Shown here piece by piece: positions 57,004 to 64,000 of a stretch of DNA of 64,000 bases. The stretch is from contig CM019697.1 of the NCBI GenBank assembly GCA_009760885.1, positions 34,307,096-34,371,095 on the forward strand. Direction: 5' to 3'. Under the pieces are notes generated by a model. The model was not told where the DNA came from. It saw only the letters and a program-made list of their open reading frames with translations, and did no database searches. Source of the DNA: Achatina immaculata (taxonomy: Eukaryota > Mollusca > Gastropoda > Stylommatophora > Achatinidae). Both the position numbers and the translations under genes were made by a program. Every line of letters begins with the position of its first letter. Position 1 is the stretch's first letter.

Positions 57004-58284
57004 TCATATGAAAGTACATTGTCTCTCTCTTATCTTTTTGACAAGGGTTTTTGTCTCTCCAGCTCTTCTCATACATTCTTCATTAGTTATTTTTGCTGTC
57101 AAGGAAATTCGCAACATTCTACTAATAAACCGCATTTCTGCTGCTTCCAATGATTTTTGTGCAGACCTGCTTATTGTCCATGATTCACTTCCATATAACA
57201 AGATAGGTTCAATATAGCATTTTAGGACTCGTTTTCTAACATTCATTGATAAGGATATGTTGGCTAATATGTTTCTCATTCTCTGAAATACAGTCTTTGC
57301 TTGGCCTATTCTGTTCCTAATTTCTGTTCTGCATTTCCCTTCTGAAGTTATTACTGCTCCAAGGTATTTGAATTTCTGCACCTGATTTAGAATAGTTCCA
57401 TTTAATTTAATACTGCATGTTGGTGGATTCTGTTTATTAGATGTAACCATAGTCTCTGTCTTTTTGATGTTCAAAGTAAGACCTTTTGTTCACTTTCTTT
57501 GGCGACTTTATCCAAGAGATTTTGCAGGTCTTGTTGGTTCTCAGCTATCAGTACTGTGTCGTCAGCATACCGAAGGTTGTTAATATTGTATCCTCCAATT
57601 TTTATGCCTGGTTCTGTGATGATCGTTCTTAGAATATGCTCGCTGTACAGAGAAAAAAGGTCTGGAGATAGTATATATCCTTGTCGCACCCCATGTTTTA
57701 TAGGTTGATATTTTCTATTTTCAACTCGAATTGCTGCTTCTTGCTGCCAGTATAGATGTTTTACAATCCTCAGGCCTTTGCGTCTATATTGATGTCTTCA
57801 AGCATTTTAATAATTTCATTATGTTTCACCTTGTCGAATGCCTTGGTGTAATCAATGAAGCATAAGTAGAGATCTTTCTGTACTTCTAAAGCTCTTTCTG
57901 TTAGTGTTCGTAAAGCATAAATGGCATTGTGTGCTCCCTTTCCTTCAACAAATCCAAACCGTTCATCTGCTATTTCCATTTTTATCTTTTTCCTTGTTCT
58001 TCTCATAATGATTCTCAGAAGTAGCTTCGTTACATGAGAGGCTCATAGTCCAGTGGTCATCACATTCCTTTGCACCTGGTTTCCTTGGTAGTGCTATAAA
58101 CGTGGATTTAAGCAAGTCACTGGGCATATAACCACTGTTGTAAATATCATTCAGTAACTTGATTATTATTTTTATTCCTGTCTCCTCTGGTCTCTATTGT
58201 TATATTATCTAGTCTCTATTGTTATATTATCAGGCCCAGTTGCTTTTCCTTTCTTCATGTGTTTGATGGCATCTATGATTTCAT
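57004..58284 (-). pseudogene. LINE-A reverse transcriptase domain
   Basis: Successive frames along the minus strand give the RT motifs in order. They are DEIIDAIKHMKKGKATGPDN, LNDIYNSGYMPSDLLKSTFI, RFGFVEGKGAHNAIYALR, LCFIDYTKAFDKVKHNEI (motif A Asp), GYILSPDLFSLYSEHIL (normally GCILSP), NLRYADDTVLIAENQQ (catalytic YADD), FKYLGAVITSEGKC, CYIEPILLYGSESWTISR and FISRMLRISLTAKITNEE. At least three frameshifts separate the pieces (near 58010, 57700 and 57475). The C-terminal part (to 56800) matches the 338-779 fragment. Confidence 0.88.
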
Positions 58285-58294
58285 CTTCAAGTAT

Positions 58295-59642
58295 GGTTCT
58301 AAGTACTGTTATTGCCGGAGATGGTGTGGAGAATTCGCTCTCTGCTCCAACGGCGTGCGTCTCAAATAGCCTCTGGCATCAAGACCAGCTCCTGGCCTTC
58401 TCATGGCAGAACTGTTTAAACTGACAGGAGAAGGGGTGAAGGCGAATATCTAGCGCCTGAAAACCAGACACTTAGGGTAGATGAAAGGCACGTTTGGTAG
58501 CTCATCTACCGCTGCTGGCGAGATTCTTCAGCTGCCGTGAGTGGAGGGGTGCTCCTCCCGGCCAGTGAAGAAAGGTGCAAATGTGGTTGCCGCGCGGCAC
58601 CACTGCGGAAAAGTTGGTAGAAAGGATAAAGCGAAGAAAACAGTCAAATCACGGCACCTCTGGTCTGGAGGTCGGCCACGTCCTAAGTGCACTCATATCG
58701 GGTGAAATGCCTGAACCGGCTTAACCCAGAGGTTAAGACACTGCTGGCGAGACTCTTCGGATGCCGCGCGTGGAGTGAAGCTCCAAGGTCAAGGTCAAGG
58801 AAGAAACTGCGGAAAAGAAATAAAGGTTGCTGTGCGGTGCCGATGTGAAAAGGTGAAGGAAAGGATAAAGTGAAGTTTAATTGGTATGTCCAGTAGTATC
58901 GCTGCAAGAGATACACATACCACGGCGCCTCTGCTCTGGAGGCCGGCCACTTCCGAAATAACAGTATAGGTATACTGGTGAAATATGCCTAAATCGGCAT
59001 ACACCAAGTCTGAAACTTGAAGGCTACGCATGTCACGGTACCTCTGCTATAGAGGTCTGTCATGTCCCAAACACGCCCATACTGGGATAATATGCCTAAA
59101 CCGGCTCAACCCAGGGGTGGAAGTCACTAGTGGCGAGGATTCGTCCTCCTGGACAAAAGCTCCATCCTGGTCACAACTAGGAAGGGTAGCGGCCACGACC
59201 GCAAAATGCTGAAGTCGGAGACACTGGACCAGGGCAGTCTAGATAGGCAACCACCTCTCACCTGGCGGGGATGTATGCGTATCATAATCACGCTGAGGTT
59301 TTCCGGTGAGAAAGTCCAACACTGGACTGGATGGGCAACCACCTCTCACCCGGCGATGGTACACAGGTATCTCAAAACACGTCGAGGTTTTACGGTGAGA
59401 AAGTCCAACTGTAGACTAAACTGGTGAAACGAAAACCATGGTGTCACGCAATCCCGCTTCTGAGACCCACCAACAATACAGGCTCAAGCCCTGCGATACT
59501 CTGAACCTCTTGTGGTCCTCTCGGGATTCTCGAGGACCACACGGAGGACCACGGGACTTAACGAGGACCACGGGCGTAAATTCAATAGGATCACAGGGCG
59601 GTCTTTGGTGGTAGAAGCGAACGAAGAAGAAGAAGAAGAATT
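58295..59642 (+). mobile_element. rep-X copy inside LINE-A, with extra 5' module
   Basis: An 11-bp target duplication TCTTCAAGTAT (58284-58294 and 59643-59653) fixes the borders at 1,348 bp. Collapsing it joins the LINE-A frame cleanly (RILE then DEII). From about 58510 it aligns with the rep-X copies at 34516 and 28914. The first 215 bp (58295-58509, including GTCTCAAATAGCCTCTGGCA and GACAGGAGAAGGGGTGAAGG) is absent from them. The (GAA)n tail is at 59624-59640. Confidence 0.88.
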
Positions 59643-60292
59643 TCTTCAAGTATTCGTGGTCCATCACAGTTTTCAGTATCTGGTGTTAATTCTGGTCTTT
59701 CTCCTCCATATAGCTCACCGATGTACTGTGTCCACCTGTCCAGAATGTTTTCTTTTCCCATTAACATTTTACCTTCTTTTGATTTCAGGCATCCTGTGGT
59801 ATATTTTGTTTTCCTGCCTGTGAGTTCACTAATTCGTTTGTGCATGTTTTTGCTGTCTTTATTATGAGAGTCCTCTATCTGTCTGCACTGTTCATTTAAC
59901 CATACTTCCTTTGCTTCTCTGCATTTGCGCCTTATTTCTTTATTTATTTTGCTATATTTTTTTTTGGGGGGGGGGGTATTTTTACTCCTCCTCCTCTTGT
60001 CCATCAGTCCTAAGATGTCGTCTGTCATCCATTTATTTTTAGGGGCTTCTTTTTTCGGTGGTATTATCTCCTTAACAGTTTGGTGGATAGAATCTCTTAA
60101 CATTGCCCTTTGTTCATCTATACTATTTATTTTTGCTATTGCATTGTATCTGTTTGTTATAATAACTTTGTATTGTTCTCGCAGTTCTTGGTCATTTTTA
60201 AGGAGTTCTGTATTCAGTTTGATGTTTCTCACTTTTCTGCATGCTTTCTGTAGATTTATTCTAATTTTTCCACAGAAGTGGATCATGGTCAC
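59643..60292 (-). pseudogene. LINE-A linker between endonuclease and RT
   Basis: Open over more than 200 codons. It contains KEIIPPKKEAPKNKWMTDDI, a basic RRKCREAKEVWLNEQC stretch, HKRISELTGRK and WTQYIGELYG, ending GPRILE at the rep-X junction. These are typical of the region before the RT fingers in this family. It overlaps the endonuclease frame by about 30 bp in a different phase, a sign of one frameshift near 60270. After the rep-X insertion, the frame picks up on the far side at 58284 with DEIIDAIKHMKKGKATGPDN. Confidence 0.82.
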
Positions 60293-60917
60293 TATTGCAG
60301 TCGGCTTCTGGTATGGTTTTTGTTGTCAGTAATGCATTGGGGAATCGTTTGTTGATTAATATGTAGTCTGTCTGGTTAAAAGTCTTTTTGTCTGGGCTGC
60401 ACCACGTTGCCAGTCTTCGGGGATGTTGTTTAAACCAGGTGTTTCCTACAACCATGCTGTGTATTCTTGCCCATTCAATTAATTTATAACCTCTGTCATT
60501 CCTCTCCCCCACTCCATAGTCACCAACGATGTCTGAAGTTCTTCCTTTACCAACTTTGGCATTAAAATCTCCCATGACTATGGTAGCTTCATGTGACTTT
60601 GTGTGTTTTAGTGCTGTCTCTATGTCATTATAAAACAGCTGTACATCTTCTTCAGAACTTTCAGATGTTGGAGCGTACACTTGTATAATATTTATGTTTA
60701 TTGGCTGTCCTTTCAGTTGGGCTAGCAGGACTCTGTCCGAGATGTTCAAATATCCTACAAATGTCCTTGCTGTTTGCTCGTCAAATATTATTCCTAATCC
60801 TCGTTCATGTTTCTCACTTCTTGAATATATTATTGTATATTTATCAGAGTTTATCTTCCCTGCACCTGTCCATCTAACTTCACTCATTCCTAATATGTTG
60901 ATCTTCATCCTTTCCAT
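60261..60917 (-). pseudogene. LINE-A apurinic-type endonuclease domain
   Basis: An open frame of 218 codons with the usual order of endonuclease/exonuclease/phosphatase motifs. They are ILGMSEVRW (catalytic Glu), then VYAPTS, VMGDFNAKVG (Asp and Asn), NRGYKLIEWA, W(C)SPDKKTFNQTDYIL and SDHDPLLW (the final catalytic Asp-His). All core residues appear present. This domain nicks the target DNA to start target-primed reverse transcription. The frame extends upstream past 60917 as QAGK*ENVKREMERM, where a stop interrupts it, so the true N-terminus lies further out. Genes of this type are often misnamed as host proteins in automatic annotation. Confidence 0.88.
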
Positions 60918-61044
60918 TTCCCTCTTTACATTTTCTCATTTTCCAGCCTGGAATATAAACTACATGCAAATGTCATTTTTAATCTCTCTCTCCCCCCTCT
61001 CTCTCTCCCCTTCTTTCTTGCCTCTCTCTCTCTCACACACACGC

Positions 61045-61345
61045 ACACAATGTCCCTGCCGACTGGTGTAGGTTATCATGTCCTTCCACAACCCTCGATT
61101 CCTTGTGCATTTCAACAGGCTTGTTACAGACAGTTTCCCATGTCAGGATGTCAAACCATCAGACATCTTGTCCGTCTCTGTCTACCGCTGTCTCTTCTGC
61201 TGTCCGTCTTCTATGTTGCCATTAAGTGCCCCAGCCCTCCCCCCCTCCTTCAACATGCCTCACAAATCTGGATTGTCGTTTTCTGATCTTTGTTAGAATT
61301 TTCCTTGTTTCTTATGCCTCTTTTAGAACTTCCTCGTTGGATTTT
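61045..61345 (-). mobile_element. LINE-G 3' fragment
   Basis: Broken minus-strand frames give the C-terminal end of an EN-RT polyprotein: ILTKIRKRQSRFVRHVEG, KMSDGLTSWHGKL-like with a stop, and NRGLWKDMITYTSRQGH. It has the same layout as LINE-A (LWRSII, SRHGT) but a different sequence. It is followed by CA/CT simple repeats at 60995-61045, which may be its tail. Confidence 0.6.
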
Positions 61346-62105
61346 ATCGCTGCCTGAGCATATCAACTATGTGATAATCACATACACACTGTGGTAATCA
61401 TATCAAATATAATTTACACGGGAAAAAACATCAAAGGAAAATGTAGAAGAACAGATTTTTTAAAATGGCAAAAATCTCGTGATATAAATGTTAAAAAGCT
61501 TACAATCATATCTTTGGACAACAAATCTTTGTCTGGATAAATGAATTTTTTTTTTTTTGTGGCTACCCGCACAATGAGTGGGTGTGGGGTGGAGAGGGTA
61601 GGTTTGTTCTATCTCACAAACACACCACACAAACACACCACACAAACACAAACACAAACTTTCATGCCAGTCAGAAAACACGGTTAGCCATCCTGAAAAC
61701 AACGCTCCCCTCCCCTTCCCCTCTCATACCCTTCCTACAAAAACTCTTGTGAAACGTTGCAGTTAAATCAAATGGCAAACCAGAAAGGGAGAGAAGACCG
61801 ACCCGAATTTTAAACATGAAATATTCGTAGTATCATGTTCCAAAAATGACGAAAGAAGAAAATTTCATTTTACATAAAGCTAAGACCTTCAAAGTAAACC
61901 CTACAGAAATGAATATTTCAGGCAAAGCTCTAAAATGATTGTTTCTTAAGACGATTTTTTTTTTGTGTCTAACAAATATCTCTTCCAAATACGATAAGCT
62001 CACCCACCCCTGCTAATGTACGATGGTAAATCAAATGAAGTATAGGAAATGCTAATAACATTTATGGAGCAGCAGACAGAAATCTCTTAAAAGAACCATA
62101 TGCTA
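61346..62105. other. No feature seen upstream of gene 2
   Basis: AT-rich sequence with (CACAAACA)n near 61617-61655. It may hold distal regulatory sequence for gene 2, but nothing specific is visible. Confidence 0.5.
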
Positions 62106-62172
62106 GGGGCGGGGCCAGTGACAAACAGCGTCACCGTCGCTAAGCAACAAGTCAAGAAAAGCCCTTGTCAAG
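62106..62172 (+). promoter_or_regulatory. Candidate promoter of host gene 2: GC box, X-box, YY1-like site
   Basis: GGGGCGGGGC (62106-62115) is a GC box for Sp/KLF factors. GTCGCTAAGCAAC (62136-62148) fits the RFX X-box pattern RYYRYY-N(1-3)-RRNRAC. The start codon context AAGATGGCGGC is the classic YY1-type site near transcription starts. All three lie within 75 bp in a locally CpG-rich segment. Function is inferred from motifs only. Confidence 0.5.
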
Positions 62173-62207
62173 ATGGCGGCTACGCTGCAGCATATTTCAA
62201 AAGAGAA
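62173..62207 (+). CDS. Host gene 2: first coding exon (partial gene)
   Basis: ATG at 62173 lies in a strong start context (AAGATGGCG). It opens 11 codons, MAATLQHISKE, plus two bases, up to a donor GTGAGTT at 62208. The exon ends in phase 2. No later exon can be placed in the remaining 1.8 kb, which holds an hAT remnant and a mariner; the gene presumably continues past the window. I do not recognise the N-terminus. The X-box upstream hints at a ciliary gene, since RFX factors drive those, but this is weak. If the donor is not used, the frame stops after 12 codons (AAG TGA), which would make it a short upstream frame instead. Confidence 0.5.
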
Positions 62208-62285
62208 GTGAGTTATGTCATTCCATTCTTGTTAGCCACTGGGCTGAATCACTGAGATATAAACCGTGAAGTGTTCCCTCATTCT

Positions 62286-62424
62286 AGGGATGCCAGACGT
62301 CCCAGTTTTCCGGGACAGTACCGGTTTTTAAAGAAAAGTTCACTTTCCCGAAAAATGCGACGCCTATTTGTCTCGGTTTTTTGTTTTTCCTTTCCAAAAT
62401 AAAAGAATTTTGTATTCGAATTCT

Positions 62425-62483
<59 letters not shown>

Positions 62484-63125
62484 CTAGAATACCTGGTTGA
62501 CAGAACCGTTACACATATTTAAAGCAACAAAACAGCGGAAAATTAATTTGTTATTCCTGCCTCCCAGTTGGAATTGGTGGAATTCGTGAGTTTTGTGTTA
62601 ATTCGTTTTTCATTCTTTTGTCTTGGCGAGAGAGACGCTTGCTACTGGCGACGCCATGTCTTCTCATATTCTCCGCGCCAAAAGAAAAGGAGGATCTGCT
62701 TGGAAAACAGTTACGGCGCGACATCGTTCCTGTCCACTCTCTTATAGTTTAGCTGTTTTTGGAGACTACAATGGCTGCACATTTTCCACGTTTTAGTGAG
62801 AAAAATATTTATTTTACCACTATCTGCGTCACAGCCTTGAAAACCATTAACGTGTCGTCATTTGTGCCTAGTGAAAGAGAAAAAAATAGCGTTTTTTCAC
62901 TACCATCAGTTTTGAGAGAAACCCGGGTTCTTTATATTTTTTAATGCAATAATTGCATGGCGTATATTCAGAATGCCTAAGAGAAAGCGTTTCTTTCAGG
63001 AAAAACATTCACGGGAATTGTCTTTTATAAAAAGAGGGAGAAATGACCATGAAGCAGGACGTGAAAATGTGTACGTATTACAATGCGCATGGCGGAAGAA
63101 CAGATATAAAAAAACAACATAAGAG
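62286..63125 (+). mobile_element. hAT-like element 5' part with transposase start
   Basis: It begins TAGGGATGCCAGACGTCCCA and GTTTTCCGGGACAG, very like the terminal region of hAT elements common in animals. At 62971-63118 a frame reads MPKRKRFFQEKHSRELSFIK and onward, with a Cys near residue 41. This fits the start of hAT transposases (MPKRK..., often followed by a zinc-binding region). The frame stops after about 49 codons, just before the mariner. A (CT)n tract lies at 62425-62485. The 3' end is outside the window or lost. Confidence 0.5.
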
Positions 63126-63126
63126 A

Positions 63127-64000
63127 TTTGATTGATAAGTTCTCGGCATAAGAGAAACACAAAGTTGATATTATGTGCATGTGTAGATCAGGTTAATGTA
63201 AGATTAAATACCAAGTTTCAAGAAATTAACTGCAACCAATTTTTTTTAACAGGCTGCTGAAGTGGTAAGGGGTGGCAGAAATTGAGAAAATGGATAAAAT
63301 TTCTCATCGAGCAGTCATTTGCTACCTCTGCATCAAGGGCTTATCATCTAAGGAGATCCATGAAGATATGGTAGAGACTCTAGGGGAGAGTGCCCCTTCT
63401 TACAGCACAGTGAAGAGATGGGCAGCTCAATTCAAACATGAAAGAAAGAGTCTGGAAGATGATCCCCGTCCAGGAAGATCAAGAACGGTAACCACCGATG
63501 AAAAATCACCGGCAGAATCCATGACATGATAATGGAGAATCGACGACTAACTTTGCGATACATTGCTACTGAGTTGAGCATCTCCCAGGAACGTGTTCAT
63601 GCCATTATTCACAATGATCTTCAAATGACAAAGGTCTCTACTCAATGGTTCCCGAAACTTCTTGGAGCTGATCACAAACGACAGTGTCTCAACATGTCAA
63701 GAGACAATCTTGGCCATTTTTCTGCAGATCCTGAAACATTTCTTCAACAATTTGTGACTATGGATGAGACTTGGGTTCATCATTTTCAACCAGAACAGTC
63801 AAAGCAGTGGAAGCATAATGGATCACCACCTCCAAAGAAAGCAATGGTGGTTCTGTCTGCAGGAAAAGTGATGGCTTCCATCTTTTGGGATTCAGAAGGT
63901 GTGCTATTGGTAGATTATCTTCAAAAGGGAAGAACGGTCACCAGGGCATTTTACGCAAATCTTGTGAAGCAACTGCGGGTCAAACTGAAGGAAAAGCATT
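63127..64000 (+). mobile_element. mariner element, cut by the window edge
   Basis: A 5' region beginning near TTGATTGATAAGTTCTCGGC (possible terminal repeat) leads into a mariner transposase. It follows or interrupts the hAT remnant. The 3' end is not in the window, so terminal repeats and the TA target duplication could not be checked. Confidence 0.75.
63290..64000 (+). pseudogene. mariner transposase, one-base frameshift, 3' incomplete
   Basis: I take ATG at 63290 as start (MDKISHRAVI); the frame is also open upstream from a GTG at 63272. The N-terminal part has the family's helix-turn-helix blocks: SSKEIHEDMVETLGES, SYSTVKRWAAQFKHERKSLE and DDPRPGRS. At about 63500-63506 a run of five A lacks one base relative to the family frame. 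After that the frame continues as ITGRIHDMIMENRRLTLRYI, ISQERVHAIIHNDLQM, VTMDETWVHHFQPEQSKQW (first catalytic Asp) and GVLLVDYLQKGRTV, to the edge. The second and third catalytic Asp would lie beyond 64000. The single homopolymer indel may be a sequencing error, so the element could be young. Confidence 0.88.

Larger units (their letters stand above)
56782..60985 (-). mobile_element. LINE-A, nearly full-length, RTE-like EN-RT element with rep-X inside
   Basis: The longest retrotransposon in the window. On the minus strand it reads endonuclease (60985-60261), linker (60290-59650), a 1.35-kb rep-X insertion (58295-59642), RT (58284-57000) and the C-terminal tail, then TGA inside the (TGA)n tail (56782-56800). 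Without rep-X the element is about 2.85 kb, near the length of a single RTE-type open reading frame of about 950 residues. Several frameshifts and stops, including a TGA early in the endonuclease, make it inactive. I assign it to an RTE-like clade from the EN-RT order, short 3' end and simple-repeat tail; other EN-RT clades remain possible. Confidence 0.85.

Noticed and set aside
60261..60917. Host endonuclease or craniofacial-type gene
   Set aside because: The endonuclease is followed by linker and RT of the same LINE and by its tail; it is a retrotransposon domain.
62656..62800. Small frame starting MSSHILRAKRKGG
   Set aside because: It lies in the 5' part of the hAT remnant, ends after about 47 codons and has no family match.

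Overview
This is a metazoan genomic window, almost entirely non-coding and very rich in repeats. It has no operons, rRNA or CRISPR. It carries interrupted exons, tRNA-derived SINEs, several families of non-LTR retrotransposons and DNA transposons (mariner, Tc1, hAT), and about twenty minisatellite arrays. The combination of RTE-like EN-RT LINEs with tri- or tetranucleotide tails, SINEs and many minisatellites recalls a mollusc, possibly a gastropod. That is an inference from remembered repeat style, not a proof. All family names used here (LINE-A to H, SINE-1 to 3, rep-W to Z) are working labels for this window.

Host genes: I can support two partial host genes, one at each edge. On the minus strand, an exon encoding a hydrophobic transmembrane segment (3661-3740) ends in a strong donor. 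The next exon (1-64) has a fitting acceptor and phase. The 3.6 kb intron between them holds a 27-bp minisatellite, two LINE fragments, a 36-bp minisatellite and (TA)n tracts. On the plus strand near the right edge, a GC box, an RFX-type X-box and an AAGATGGCGGC start context precede a short first coding exon (62173-62207) with a GTGAGTT donor. Its intron holds an hAT remnant, and a mariner lies beside or inside that remnant.

Layout: 1-5 kb, gene 1 with its intron repeats. 5-9 kb, purine-rich tandem repeats, an intact SINE-1 with a 13-bp target duplication, and a second SINE whose middle has become a minisatellite. 9.6-13.3 kb, a (TTC)n tract, LINE-B, SINE-2 and a 9-bp array. 14-19 kb, a decayed mariner and two 45-bp minisatellites grown from SINE sequence. 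20.6-25.8 kb, a near-identical 1,990-bp tandem duplication ending in a long GA-rich array. 26-30 kb, CT-rich tracts, a paired minisatellite/TCTA composite, SINEs, rep-X and LINE-F. 31-38 kb, nested LINE-D/B/C, and rep-X inside a 32-bp minisatellite. 38-47 kb, minisatellites, rep-Y copies, a Penelope-like remnant and a Tc1 element. 47.8-52 kb, a hexamer-periodic array, a SINE, and LINE-B carrying two further insertions. 53-61 kb, repeats and the longest LINE (LINE-A, EN plus RT), interrupted by rep-X. 61-64 kb, LINE-G, gene 2, hAT and mariner.

The elements act together mainly as a record of insertions into one another. Six or more nested insertions can be resolved by target-site duplications. 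Several minisatellites start from SINE internal sequence. Most differences between the two 1,990-bp copies are one- or two-base indels, so single-base frameshifts elsewhere in the window may be sequencing errors rather than real decay.
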